From NCBI RefSeq assembly GCF_003574465.1, contig NZ_QOWC01000003.1, positions 1 to 64,000 of the forward strand: 64,000 nt of DNA, in the 5' to 3' direction. Within the stretch, counting starts at the first letter, position 1, and each line of letters starts with the position of its first letter. This stretch comes from Methylobacterium crusticola. GTDB taxonomy: Bacteria; Pseudomonadota; Alphaproteobacteria; Rhizobiales; Beijerinckiaceae. Below, one piece after another: positions 1 through 8,600 of the stretch. Under the pieces are notes generated by a model. The model ran no database searches. It worked only from the letters and a program-made list of their open reading frames with translations, and had not been told where the DNA came from. Both the position numbers and the translations under genes were made by a program.

Positions 1-131
1 GGCGCCGGGCGCGCCGGGGCCGGCGCCGGGGCCGCTTCGCCGGCGGGCTCCTCCTGGGCCGCCGCCGGGGGCGCGAGGGCGAGCGCCAGGGCGACCATCG
101 GGGCGGCGAGCGGTGAGCGGCTGGAACGCAT
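1..131 (-). CDS. Exported protein, N-terminal fragment (runs off left edge)
   Basis: A minus-strand reading frame opens at an ATG at 131 and stays open to the window edge. The 43 visible residues look like a Sec signal peptide: basic start (MRSSRS), a hydrophobic run (VALALALA) and a cleavage-like PPAAAQ at about residues 21-26. An acidic, Ala/Pro-rich stretch follows, typical of the linker after an export signal. The mature domain lies outside the window, so no function can be given. It is probably transcribed in the same direction as zwf, 260 bp upstream. Confidence 0.5.
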   Translation of the reverse strand, partial: MRSSRSPLAAPMVALALALAPPAAAQEEPAGEAAPAPAPARPA

Positions 132-392
132 GCGGATGTCCTCGGTGCCCCGTCCGGCGGGCGGAGGGGCCTCAGTCGATGCGCTCCTCTAGAGCCGTCG
201 TCCGGTCAAGGGAAGCCGTGAGGCCTCCCAAAAACCCGCGTCATGCCCTTGAGACTCCTTAGGATTATTCTGAACAGCGGGCGCCCCGCGCCACCCCGCC
301 GGCCGGACGCGGCGGCTGAGGACTGCCGAGCCGGGCAACGCTCCCCACGGGGGACCCGCGGCCCGCAGCGCCCCGCCCGGGGCCGGCCGGGC

Positions 393-1868
393 TCAGCCCA
401 CCTCCTCGTGCCAGGTCCGGCCGTCGCGCTCGATCAGCGCGATGGCGGCGGTGGGCCCCCAGGTGCCGGCCGGGTAGGGGCGGGGCGGCTCCGGGCGCTC
501 GGTCCAGGCCTGGAGCAGGGTGTCGGCCCAGGCCCAGGCGGCCTCGACCTCGTCGCGGCGCATGAACAGGGTGGCGTTGCCGCGCACCACGTCCATCAGC
601 AGGCGCTCGTAGGCGTCCGGGTAGCGCTGGTTGAAGGTCTCCTCGAAGCTGATGTCGAGGCCGGTGGCGCGCAGCCGCATCCCGCCGGGACCGGGCTCCT
701 TCGTCATCACCTCGAGCTTGATCCCCTCCTGCGGCTGGAGCCGGATCACCAGGCGGTTCGGCTCGCGGGCGAAGTCGTCCGGGAAGATGCTGAACGGCGA
801 GGAGCGGAACTGCACCACGATCTCCGACATCTTCTGCGGCAGGCGCTTGCCGGTGCGCAGGTAGAACGGCACCCCGGCCCAGCGGGGCGTCATGAGCTCG
901 AGCTTCAGGGCCACGAAGGTCTCGGTCAGGCTCGGGCGCTCGTTGCCGAGGTCGGCGAGGTACCCGCTCACGGGCTGGCCGCCGACCGCGCCGGCGACGT
1001 ACTGCCCGCGCACGGTGCGGGCCGGCACGTCGTGGGGCGGGATGGGCTTGAGGGCCCGCAGCACCTTCAGCTTCTCGTCCCGCACGGCGTCGGCGTCGAG
1101 GTTGAGCGGGCTCTCCATGGTCAGGAGGCAGAGGAGCTGCAGCATGTGGTTCTGCAGCATGTCGCGCAGCGCGCCGGACGTGTCGTAGTAGCCGCCGCGC
1201 CCCTCGACCCCGACCGTCTCCGCCACGGTGATCTGGACGTGATCGATCACGTCGGCGTTCCAGAGCCGCTCGAAGATCGTGTTGGCGAAGCGCAGCGCCA
1301 GCAGGTTCTGCACCGTCTCCTTGCCGAGGTAGTGGTCGATGCGGAAGATCTGGTTCTCGGGGAAGACCTGGCCGACCTGGTCGTTGATCGCCCGCGCCGA
1401 GGCGAGGTCGTGGCCGATGGGCTTCTCGAGCACCACCCGCGAGCGCTCGCCGATGAGCCCGTGGGCGCTGAGGTTGCGGCAGATCGCGCCGTAGAGGCCC
1501 GGCGAGGTCGCGAGGTAGTAGGGCCGCACCTGGTCCGGGCGCTCGCCGAGCAGGCGGGCGAGGTCGTCCCAGCCGCCCCGGCCGGCGCCGTCCACCGCCA
1601 CGTAGCTGACGTGGCCGAGGAAGCCCGCCACGGTCTCGGGGTCGCGGTCGGCGGCCGGGACGTGCCGCTCCAGCGCGGCCGCCGCGAGGGCGCGGTACTC
1701 GGCGTCGTCGTACGGGCTGCGCGCCGCCGCGATGATGCGGCTGTCGTCGGGGATCTGGCGGTCGCGGAAGCGGTAGTAGAGCGCGGGGAGCAGCTTGCGC
1801 ATCGTGAGGTCGCCGGTCGCGCCGAACACGACGGCATCGAAGGACGCGACGGGTATGATCTTGGGCAT
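393..1868 (-). CDS. zwf: Glucose-6-phosphate 1-dehydrogenase
   Basis: Oxidises glucose 6-phosphate to 6-phosphogluconolactone with NAD(P)+, the entry step of the pentose-phosphate and Entner-Doudoroff routes; cytoplasmic. The protein is 491 aa, the usual family length. The N-terminal dinucleotide-binding motif is GATGDLTMRKLLPALYY at about residues 13-29, and the active-site region RIDHYLGKE is intact. I chose the ATG at 1868 (MPKIIPVASF) because it places the Rossmann motif at the normal distance; the frame stays open upstream to 2102, but that extension has no family character. A GGAGA lies about 12 nt upstream. No pgl or edd neighbour is present, so it seems to be transcribed alone. Confidence 0.96.
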   Translation of the reverse strand: MPKIIPVASFDAVVFGATGDLTMRKLLPALYYRFRDRQIPDDSRIIAAARSPYDDAEYRALAAAALERHVPAADRDPETVAGFLGHVSYVAVDGAGRGGWDDLARLLGERPDQVRPYYLATSPGLYGAICRNLSAHGLIGERSRVVLEKPIGHDLASARAINDQVGQVFPENQIFRIDHYLGKETVQNLLALRFANTIFERLWNADVIDHVQITVAETVGVEGRGGYYDTSGALRDMLQNHMLQLLCLLTMESPLNLDADAVRDEKLKVLRALKPIPPHDVPARTVRGQYVAGAVGGQPVSGYLADLGNERPSLTETFVALKLELMTPRWAGVPFYLRTGKRLPQKMSEIVVQFRSSPFSIFPDDFAREPNRLVIRLQPQEGIKLEVMTKEPGPGGMRLRATGLDISFEETFNQRYPDAYERLLMDVVRGNATLFMRRDEVEAAWAWADTLLQAWTERPEPPRPYPAGTWGPTAAIALIERDGRTWHEEVG

Positions 1869-2042
1869 CGGTCGGTGTGTCTCCGGCTCTCGGATCCAAG
1901 GGATGGCAGGCGCGCGGCCGATGCGCAAAGGGGCCTTCGGCGGCCCCCTCCTCGAGCCCGCGTCCCCGGCGGCCCGAGGCCGGGCCGGGTCCGGCCGGCC
2001 CCCGCGCCCGGGATCCCCTCGCCCCGCGGCCGCGTCTGAGCG

Positions 2043-2073
2043 GCGCAGCACCTGCGCGGCGCAGGTGCTGCGC
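2043..2073. repeat. Perfect 15-bp inverted repeat, 1-nt spacer
   Basis: Arms at 2043-2057 and 2059-2073 (GCGCAGCACCTGCGC and its exact reverse complement) are separated by a single G. It sits between the serine hydrolase gene, which ends at 2154, and the zwf start at 1868, both on the minus strand. As RNA it would fold into a long GC-rich hairpin without a U tract, so it may end the hydrolase transcript. As DNA it is an almost perfect palindrome that a dimeric regulator could bind upstream of zwf. Confidence 0.6.
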
Positions 2074-2153
2074 GGCCCGGTGATGCAGCCGCCGTGCCGC
2101 ATCGAACCGGCTGCTGCCGGGCGGTGCCGTCCGGAGGACGCCGCGGCCGGCGC

Positions 2154-3260
2154 TCAGCGCGTCACGAGGTTGGCGATCAGCGTGTTGGCGGTCTCGGTGA
2201 GCGCGGCGAACATCGCGAGATCGACCCGGTTCACCGCCACGAACACGCCCGCGCCCCGGCCCGGCGCGACGGCGACGTAGCTCATGAAGCCCGCGCCGCC
2301 GCCGCTCTTGGCCAGGAGCGCCGGCTCGATCCCGCGGGGCGCCACCATCACCCAGCCGAGCCCGAGGCCCGCCATCGGCCCGGCCTCGTCGAAGCCGATC
2401 GCGGCGGGCATCGCCTGGCGCAGGCGGTAGACCGCCTGGCTCACGCCCGCCACCCCCGTCGGGTCGGCGACGACGTGGCGCAGCCAGAGCGCCATGTCGT
2501 TCCCGGTGCTGTAGAGGCCGCCGCTCCCCTCCGTCGCCCGCGTGTCGACGCAGGTCGCGGCGCCGCCGAGGCCGGAGCCGACCATGAGGCGCGCGCATTG
2601 CTCGGGCGTCGGCGCGACGCCGGTATCCGTCATGCCGAGCGGCCCCGTGACGTGGCTGCGCAGGAGGTCCGGATAGGGGCGGCCCCCGGCGGCCTCGATG
2701 GCGTCGGAGAGGAGGTCGAACCCGACGTTGGAGTACGACGCGATGGTCCCGGGCGCCCAGGGGAGCGCGGTGCCGGGCAGCCACGCCCAGCGGTCCGCGC
2801 GCGTCGGCCAGGCGCGGGGGTTCGCGCCCTCGGGCAGGTCGGCCATCTCGCGCGGCAGCGCGGCCGAGTGGGTCGCGAGGTCGAGGAGCGTGATCGGGCG
2901 CCCCTCGAAGGCCGGCACCGCCGCGGCGGCGAAGCGCTGGAGCGGATCGGTGAGGGCGAGCTTGCGCTCGGCGGCGAGGGCCGCCAGCACCTCGGTGGTG
3001 AGCACCTTGGTGACGGAGTTGAGCCGCAAGAGGCTCGTGCCGTCCGGCGCGACGCCGTTGCCCTTCCGGGTCTCGCCGTAGCCCCGCACCAGGGTTTGGT
3101 CCCCGCGCACGACCACCAGGACCAGGCCGGGAGCGCCGGAGCCGAGGAACATGGCGGTGCCGGTCAGCCCGGTCGCCGCCGCGAGAACCGGGTCGTCGGC
3201 CCCGCGGGCGGCCGTGACGGCTGCCAGCGCGAGGACGAGCGCGAGGTACAGGGATCGCAT
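2154..3260 (-). CDS. Exported serine hydrolase, class C beta-lactamase/AmpH-like
   Basis: A 368-aa protein of the beta-lactamase/penicillin-binding transpeptidase superfamily. An N-terminal signal peptide (hydrophobic residues about 4-17, AARGA around 17-21) points to the periplasm. The three catalytic motifs are visible: SVTK at 82-85 (Ser82 nucleophile, Lys85), YSN at 176-178, and KSGG at 318-321 in the KTG position. This pattern fits AmpH-type D-Ala-D-Ala carboxypeptidases/endopeptidases, esterases and class C beta-lactamases alike, and sequence alone does not separate them. A role in peptidoglycan trimming or recycling is inferred. There is no ampR-like neighbour, so inducible resistance is not indicated. 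Confidence 0.85.
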   Translation of the reverse strand: MRSLYLALVLALAAVTAARGADDPVLAAATGLTGTAMFLGSGAPGLVLVVVRGDQTLVRGYGETRKGNGVAPDGTSLLRLNSVTKVLTTEVLAALAAERKLALTDPLQRFAAAAVPAFEGRPITLLDLATHSAALPREMADLPEGANPRAWPTRADRWAWLPGTALPWAPGTIASYSNVGFDLLSDAIEAAGGRPYPDLLRSHVTGPLGMTDTGVAPTPEQCARLMVGSGLGGAATCVDTRATEGSGGLYSTGNDMALWLRHVVADPTGVAGVSQAVYRLRQAMPAAIGFDEAGPMAGLGLGWVMVAPRGIEPALLAKSGGGAGFMSYVAVAPGRGAGVFVAVNRVDLAMFAALTETANTLIANLVTR

Positions 3261-3337
3261 GGTGCCGGCTCCGGTTCGCGGCGCAGCTTACACCCGCGGC
3301 GCTCCGGCGCGAGCACGCGGCGCGACCGGGCCCCGCG

Positions 3338-3694
3338 TCAGTCGCCCGCGTGCTCGGCCCAGGACATGGGCGTCTCGAACACCTTGACGCAGGAGAGGAG
3401 GGGGAGCGCCGGGCGGACCTGCTCCCAGATCCAGACCGCGATGTGCTCGGCCGTGGGGTTCTCGAGTCCCGGCACCTCGTTGAGGCAATGGTGGTCGAGG
3501 CGCGCCAGGACCGGCGCGAAGGCGTGCTCGACGTCGAAGAAGTCGACCACCCAGCCCGTACCGGGGTCGACGGGGCCGTCGAGCTGCAGCTCCACCCGGT
3601 ATGAGTGGCCGTGCATGCGGTGGCAGCGGTGGGTCGCGGGCACGTTCGGCAGCCGGTGGGCCGCCTCGAACGTGAAGGCCTGGGTGATCTTCAT
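3338..3694 (-). CDS. queD: 6-carboxy-5,6,7,8-tetrahydropterin synthase
   Basis: Converts 7,8-dihydroneopterin triphosphate to 6-carboxytetrahydropterin, the second committed step of queuosine/7-deazaguanine synthesis. The 118-aa protein has the expected zinc ligands His13, His28 and His30 and the catalytic Cys24 in the CHRMHGH stretch. I chose the ATG at 3694 (MKITQAFTFEAAHRL) because QueD proteins begin right at this strand; the open frame reaches 3736 but adds unrelated residues. It lies 73 nt downstream of queE on the same strand, so the two probably share a transcript. queC and queF are not in the window. Confidence 0.95.
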   Translation of the reverse strand: MKITQAFTFEAAHRLPNVPATHRCHRMHGHSYRVELQLDGPVDPGTGWVVDFFDVEHAFAPVLARLDHHCLNEVPGLENPTAEHIAVWIWEQVRPALPLLSCVKVFETPMSWAEHAGD

Positions 3695-3767
3695 GAGGGT
3701 GTCGGTCGCGGGCTCGTGTCCGGCGCCCCATAGCACCGACGGCGCTCCGGGGCGAATGGCGCGTCGG

Positions 3768-4400
3768 TCAGGGGATGCCGATCAGCTTGTGGGTCTGGAG
3801 GCTGAGGCGCCAGCGGGCGTCGCGCAGGCAGTGCGCGACCGCCGCATCGGTGTTGGCGACCCGGTCGGGGCCGTCCATCGGCTGGAGCCAGAAGTGCCGG
3901 AAGTCCAGGCCCGCGAGGTCGTCCGGGGCGAGCCCGGCCTGGGGATAGACGAGCTTCAGCTCGTCGCCGCGGGTCAGCCGCAGGGGCGCGCCGGCCTTGG
4001 GGCTGACGCAGATCCAGTCGAGCCCCTCGGGGGGCGCCTGGGTGCCGTTGGTCTCGACCGCCGCCGTGAAGCCCCGCGCCCGCACGCCCGCCAGCAGGGC
4101 GGCGTCGAGCTGGAGCAGCGGCTCGCCGCCCGTGAACACCACGTAGCGGCCCGCCGGTCCCCCGCCCCACGCCGCCTCGATCGCCCGCGCCAGGGACTCC
4201 GCGTCGGGGAAGCGGCCGCCGCCCACGCCGTCGGTGCCGACGAAGTCGGTGTCGCAGAAGCGGCAGGCCGCGTCCGCCCGGTCGGCCTCGCGCCCGCTCC
4301 ACAGGTTGCAGCCGGCGAAGCGGCAGAACACGGCGGCGCGTCCCGCCTGGGCGCCCTCGCCCTGGAGGGTGTGGAAGATCTCCTTGACGGCGTAGCTCAT
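3768..4400 (-). CDS. queE: 7-carboxy-7-deazaguanine synthase (radical SAM)
   Basis: Radical-SAM enzyme that rearranges carboxytetrahydropterin to 7-carboxy-7-deazaguanine. At 210 aa it is compact. The cluster motif is the expanded form, C31-x14-C46-x2-C49, instead of the canonical CxxxCxxC; this expanded motif is known from Burkholderia-type QueE. The N-terminal substrate loop HTLQGEG (10-16) and the TGGEPL motif are present. Start ATG at 4400 (MSYAVKEIFHTLQ). It is first in the queE-queD pair and diverges from the carboxypeptidase gene across 337 bp. Confidence 0.95.
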   Translation of the reverse strand: MSYAVKEIFHTLQGEGAQAGRAAVFCRFAGCNLWSGREADRADAACRFCDTDFVGTDGVGGGRFPDAESLARAIEAAWGGGPAGRYVVFTGGEPLLQLDAALLAGVRARGFTAAVETNGTQAPPEGLDWICVSPKAGAPLRLTRGDELKLVYPQAGLAPDDLAGLDFRHFWLQPMDGPDRVANTDAAVAHCLRDARWRLSLQTHKLIGIP

Positions 4401-4737
4401 CTGTCGCGGTCGCTTCGCGGCCCTCAGCGGTGGTGGCGGTGGCCCGGGTGCCCTGACAGATGGGAGGCCCGGCCCGCAAGCGCACCGGGCGCGCACCCGC
4501 CCCGCGCCTGTGGACGACCTCGTGGAGGCGCGGCGGCCGGGGGGCGTCCGCCATCCTCCCGCCACGGAGTGTGCGTTGATGGGCCTCTCGTGCGATGCTG
4601 TCAAAAGCTTCGCCGCTGACGTACAATCACGGCCGGTCCGCCGTGCGGTGCCCGGGGCGGCGCGGCCCCCGGGGCCCGCGGGGCCAGGGCCGCGAGAGGC
4701 GCCGCATGACGACATCGGCCCGACGGGAACCCTACCG
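4401..4737. other. Divergent intergenic region, queE / carboxypeptidase
   Basis: 337 bp between two divergent genes. I see no tRNA, no preQ1-riboswitch-like segment and no further coding region. The left half is GC-rich like the genes. The part around 4560-4630 is less GC-rich and holds the best promoter candidate toward the plus strand. Confidence 0.5.
4598..4627 (+). promoter_or_regulatory. Candidate sigma-70 promoter for the carboxypeptidase gene
   Basis: CTGTCA at 4598-4603 and TACAAT at 4622-4627 are separated by 18 bp. They match the housekeeping consensus at 4/6 and 5/6 positions, in the least GC-rich part of the intergenic region. The start codon is 110 nt further on. Assigned by motif only. 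Confidence 0.35.
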
Positions 4738-6222
4738 ATGCTGACACGTGCCCTGCTGCCCCGCCTCCTCGGGCGCTTCCTCGGGCTCGGTGCCCTCCTG
4801 GCGGCCGGGACCGCCGGGGCGGTCACCGCCCCGATGCTGGTGGTCGACGTGGATTCCGGCAAGGTGCTGTACAGCCAGGGTGCCACCGACCCGTGGTACC
4901 CGGCCTCGATCACCAAGCTGATGACCACCTACGTGGCCCTCGACATGGTGCGCCAGGGCCGCGCCTCGATGGACCAGCTGCTCGCGATCTCCGCCGACGC
5001 CGCCGCCGAGCCGCCCTCCAAGATGGGCTTCAAGCCCGGCACGCAGATCACCCTCGACAACGCCCTCAAGATCATCATGGTCAAGTCGGCCAACGACGTG
5101 GCCTGGGCGATCGGCGAGAACCTGGGCGGCTCGGTCGAGGGATTCGCCAACCTGATGAACGAGGCCGCGCAGCGCCTCGGCATGCGCGACAGCCACTGGT
5201 TCAACCCGAACGGCCTGCCGGACGCGCGGCAATGGACCTCGGCGCGGGACATGGCGGTCCTGGCCCGCGCCCTGATCCGCGACTTCCCCGAGAACCGCGA
5301 CCTGTTCTCGATCTCGGCGATCCAGTTCGGCCGGGCCGTGATGCCGAACCACAACGGCCTGCTCGGGCGCTACGCCGGCGTCGACGGCATGAAGACCGGC
5401 TTCATCTGCGCGGGCGGCTTCAACGTGGTGGCGAGCGCCAACCGCAACGGCCGGCGCATCATCACCGTGGTGATGGGGCAGCCGAGCGCCCGCGAGCGCG
5501 ACCTGAAGGCCGCCGACCTGTTCGATTACGGCTTCGGCCAGTCCGTGGGCTGGGGCGGCCAGACCCTCGCCGACCTGCCGGTCTCGGCCGCCGCCGTGCC
5601 GCCCGACATGCGGCCCTACATCTGCGACCGGCGCCGCCCGATGCCGACGGACGCGGATTCCGCCGCCGCGACCGCGAGCGCGGCCGCCGCGGGCGCCAAC
5701 GCCGACAACGCCAACGCGCAGCTGATGGCCGCGGCCGCGCCGCCGTCCTCGGCCCTCGCCTTCGCCACCATGAACAGCGCGGCCCTGCGCAACCGCGCCC
5801 TGCCGCCCCGGGCGCCGCTCCAGCCGGTGCTGGTCTGGACCGGGCGCGACCCGGCCGAGAGCGCCATCGCGGCGACGGACGAGGCCGTCGCGGCGAAGCC
5901 CGCGAAGGCGCCGCGCGTCAAGGCCGCCCGGACGAAGCCCGCCCCGAGCCGCACCATCGCGGCGACCGGCGCCACCGTGCCGCAGCCCAGGCTCCTCGCC
6001 CGCCAGAAGGCCGCGGCGCCCGCCGCGGCCGCGGCCTACGCCTCCGCCGCGCCGGCAACCGCGGTGATCGCCGACCACAAGGACCGGGCCGGCGCCAAGC
6101 ACGCGGCGAAGCCCGGCGCGAAGCACGCTCCGAAGGCCGAGGCGAGGCCCGCCCCGAAGCCGAAGGCGGTGGCCGCGAAGTCGGTCGCCGCGAAGGCGGC
6201 CCGCAAGAGCAAGGACGATTGA
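4738..6222 (+). CDS. D-alanyl-D-alanine carboxypeptidase (peptidase S11)
   Basis: Low-molecular-weight penicillin-binding protein that removes the terminal D-Ala from peptidoglycan pentapeptides in the periplasm. The 494-aa product has a signal peptide (residues about 1-28) and all three motifs: S57-I-T-K60, S117-A-N119 and K219-T-G221. The S11 core ends near residue 270. The rest is a long low-complexity tail, Ala-rich around 310-350 and Lys/Ala/Pro-rich and basic from about 390 to the end (repeated AKPGAKHA-like pieces). It replaces the amphipathic membrane-anchor helix common in DacA and could bind anionic envelope polymers (inference). I chose the ATG at 4738 because it begins the signal peptide and has GGGAA just upstream. 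Confidence 0.93.
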   Translation: MLTRALLPRLLGRFLGLGALLAAGTAGAVTAPMLVVDVDSGKVLYSQGATDPWYPASITKLMTTYVALDMVRQGRASMDQLLAISADAAAEPPSKMGFKPGTQITLDNALKIIMVKSANDVAWAIGENLGGSVEGFANLMNEAAQRLGMRDSHWFNPNGLPDARQWTSARDMAVLARALIRDFPENRDLFSISAIQFGRAVMPNHNGLLGRYAGVDGMKTGFICAGGFNVVASANRNGRRIITVVMGQPSARERDLKAADLFDYGFGQSVGWGGQTLADLPVSAAAVPPDMRPYICDRRRPMPTDADSAAATASAAAAGANADNANAQLMAAAAPPSSALAFATMNSAALRNRALPPRAPLQPVLVWTGRDPAESAIAATDEAVAAKPAKAPRVKAARTKPAPSRTIAATGATVPQPRLLARQKAAAPAAAAAYASAAPATAVIADHKDRAGAKHAAKPGAKHAPKAEARPAPKPKAVAAKSVAAKAARKSKDD

Positions 6223-6262
6223 CGCGCGGGTGACGGGCGCGGCCCGCGCCGGACGCTCCCCG

Positions 6263-6298
6263 CCCGGGCTGAACGCCCGCGGGGGCGTTCAGCCCGGG
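6263..6298 (+). terminator. Strong hairpin after the carboxypeptidase gene
   Basis: Perfect 16-bp inverted repeat with a 4-nt loop: arms 6263-6278 and 6283-6298, loop GCGG. It lies 41 bp after the stop codon and before the CobW gene. No U-run follows, as is common for terminators in GC-rich genomes. Confidence 0.6.
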
Positions 6299-6370
6299 GG
6301 ATTGACCTTCGCCGCGGGGATGCGCAGTTCGCCGCCATCCCCCGGCGCCGGACAGGAGCCCGACCCCGCC

Positions 6371-7495
6371 ATGACCCGACCCTCCGGCCGGCCCGCCCCG
6401 ATCCCGCTCACCGTCCTCACGGGGTTCCTCGGCGCCGGCAAGACCACCCTGCTCAACCGGCTGCTGCGCGACCCGGCGCTCCGCGACACCGTGGTGATCG
6501 TCAACGAGTTCGGCGAGATCGGGCTCGATCACCTGCTGATCGAGACGGTGGACGAGGGCATGATCCTGCTCGGCGCCGGCTGCCTGTGCTGCACCGTGCG
6601 GGGCGACCTGATCGCCACCCTGGAGGACCTGCTGCGCAAGCGCGACAACGGCCGCATCGCGCCGTTCCGCCGGGTGGTGATCGAGACCACGGGCCTCGCC
6701 GACCCGGCGCCGATCCTGCACGCGCTGCTCTACCACCCCTACGTGTCCATGCGCTACGCGCTCCAGGGCGTGGTCACGGTCGTGGACGCGGTCAACGGCG
6801 CCGGCACCCTCGACGCGCATCCGGAGGCGGTGCGGCAGGTGGCGGTGGCCGACCGGCTCGTGCTGACGAAGACCGATCTTGCCGCGCCGGAGCGGGGGGA
6901 CGGCGGCCCCCTGCGGGAGCGCCTCCGTGCCCTCAACCCCGCGGCGCCCCTGCTGCCCGCGGACGCGCCGGCCGGGGCGATGCTCGGCGGCCTGTTCGGC
7001 TTCGACGGCAAGGTCGACGACGTGCGCGGCTGGCTCGGGGCCGAGGCGGTGGCGGCGGCGGAGGACGACGGGCACGAGCACGGTCATGGCCACGGTCACG
7101 GCCACCACCACGACGTGAACCGCCACGACGCGGCGATCCGGGCCTTCCACCTCGCGAGCGAGGAGCCGGTGCCGCGGGCGGCGTTCGAGATGTTCCTCGA
7201 CCTCCTGCGCTCGGCCCACGGCCCGAAGCTCCTGCGCCTCAAGGGCCTGGTCGCCCTCGCGGACGATCCGGGCCGGCCGGTGGTGGTGCACGGGGTGCAG
7301 CACGTCGTCCACACGCCCGCGACCCTGGAGGCGTGGCCGGACGGGGACCGGCGCTCGCGCCTGGTGCTGATCGTGCGCGACCTCGACCCCGCCTTCGTGG
7401 CGAGGCTCTGGAACGCGTTCCTGGGCCGGCCCGCCGTCGACGCGCCCGACGCCGCGGCCCTGACCGCGAATCCTCTGGCGATCCCGGGCGGCTGA
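6371..7495 (+). CDS. CobW/ZNG1-family GTPase (COG0523 metallochaperone)
   Basis: A 374-aa G3E-family GTPase of the kind that hands metal ions, often Zn2+ or Co2+, to client enzymes. Walker A GFLGAGKTT at 18-26, the metal-binding CxCC motif at Cys71, Cys73 and Cys74 (GCLCC), and TKTD for guanine recognition are present. A His-rich loop (HEHGHGHGHGHHH) of about 20 residues separates the GTPase domain from the CobW C-terminal domain and probably binds metal. Start ATG 6371 puts Walker A at the normal distance; the longer open frame from 6230 runs back through the terminator hairpin. No cob or zur genes are near, so the client metal cannot be named. Confidence 0.9.
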   Translation: MTRPSGRPAPIPLTVLTGFLGAGKTTLLNRLLRDPALRDTVVIVNEFGEIGLDHLLIETVDEGMILLGAGCLCCTVRGDLIATLEDLLRKRDNGRIAPFRRVVIETTGLADPAPILHALLYHPYVSMRYALQGVVTVVDAVNGAGTLDAHPEAVRQVAVADRLVLTKTDLAAPERGDGGPLRERLRALNPAAPLLPADAPAGAMLGGLFGFDGKVDDVRGWLGAEAVAAAEDDGHEHGHGHGHGHHHDVNRHDAAIRAFHLASEEPVPRAAFEMFLDLLRSAHGPKLLRLKGLVALADDPGRPVVVHGVQHVVHTPATLEAWPDGDRRSRLVLIVRDLDPAFVARLWNAFLGRPAVDAPDAAALTANPLAIPGG

Positions 7496-7604
7496 GGCCG
7501 GCCCGGGCGCCGCCCGGTATGGTTCTTGAACCGTCAACGGCGCGCGGCCGAGAGGGACGCGTCCCTGTCCCGGATCGGGACGCGCCGGATCGGAACGAGA
7601 CGCG

Positions 7605-8597
7605 ATGACGAAACCCTTCTCGGTGATCCAGGGCGGCCTGGGCGCGGCGGGACCCGGTGCGTGGCGGGCCGAGCTGCGCCACCCCCTCTCGCTGAGCGAC
7701 GCCGAGACCGCCGCCTGGCGGGGCCTGATGGGCCGGACCCTCGAGCCGAGCGTCTACGCCGAGCCTGATTTCGTGCTCACCATGGCGCAGCACCTCGCCG
7801 ACGGCCGCACGCTCGCGCTGCTGCTCGTCTGGCAGGGCGAGGCCACCCTGCGCGGGGTGCTGCCGCTGCGCCTGCCCTCCGGCCTCGGCCTGCCCGGGCA
7901 GGCCTGCCTCTGGCGGCTGCCCCTGTCGGGCCGGGCCGAGGCGGTGATCGACCGGGACCACGCGCCGGCCGTCCTGCGGGCCGCCCTCGAGCACCTGGCG
8001 GGCTCGCGCCTGCGGGTCACCGACCTGCGCCTGCCGGACCTTCGCCCGGACGGCCCCCTGGCCATCGCCCTCGGGGCGGTGGCGGGCGCCACAGGGCGAC
8101 GCCTGACGGTGGCGGCGCAGCCGGCGCCCCGGCCCGACGCCCGGCCGCCGCTCGCCCGCGCGGAGGGCCGCACCTCCCTGGAGCGGGTGCGCGAGCCGCG
8201 CCAGGTGCGCGACGCGATCGAGCAGTTCCTCGTCCTCGACGCCCGGCAGGGCCGCGACAGCCTCATCGCCGATCCCGCCCGCGCCACGGCCTTCCGGGTG
8301 GCGGTCCGGCGCTTCGCCCGGCGGCGGCAGGCCTGCGTCGACCTGGTGCGGCGGGACGGGACCGTGGTTGCGGCGGCAATCCACCTCGCCTCGGGCCCCT
8401 GCGACGCGGTCTGGCGCCAGGCCGGCCTGTGCCTGTCCGAGACCGGCGCCCCCCCGCACGAGGCCGGCCGGGTCGAGGCCATCGTCGCCGTGGAAGCCCG
8501 GTCTCCCGCGGCCCGCCGCGGGCCGGGCGGCTCGGCGCTTAAGCACCGGGCCGGCACGCTGCTGCGCCGGCTGGCGCGGACGGGGCGGCGCGCCTGA
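7605..8597 (+). CDS. GNAT/BioF2-like (CelD-type) acyltransferase
   Basis: A 330-aa protein related to the FemAB/CelD-like 'BioF2' acyltransferase family, by the overall arrangement and the C-terminal segment with VRDAIEQFLVLDA..QGRDSL and a second half resembling a GNAT fold. I cannot place catalytic residues with certainty. Members are often linked to exopolysaccharide or cell-surface modification. Start ATG at 7605 follows GGAACGAGA. It converges with the HPr gene, with only 3 nt between the stop codons. The substrate is unknown. Confidence 0.6.
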   Translation: MTKPFSVIQGGLGAAGPGAWRAELRHPLSLSDAETAAWRGLMGRTLEPSVYAEPDFVLTMAQHLADGRTLALLLVWQGEATLRGVLPLRLPSGLGLPGQACLWRLPLSGRAEAVIDRDHAPAVLRAALEHLAGSRLRVTDLRLPDLRPDGPLAIALGAVAGATGRRLTVAAQPAPRPDARPPLARAEGRTSLERVREPRQVRDAIEQFLVLDARQGRDSLIADPARATAFRVAVRRFARRRQACVDLVRRDGTVVAAAIHLASGPCDAVWRQAGLCLSETGAPPHEAGRVEAIVAVEARSPAARRGPGGSALKHRAGTLLRRLARTGRRA

Positions 8598-8600
8598 GCC

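Noticed and set aside
243..2039. Long plus-strand open frame opposite zwf
   Set aside because: In such GC-rich DNA stop codons are rare in all frames. The frame is antisense to zwf and its product is low-complexity without family motifs. The same holds for 9436-13833 (plus), 16445-18835 (minus), 20049-22355 (plus) and 51567-54368 (minus).
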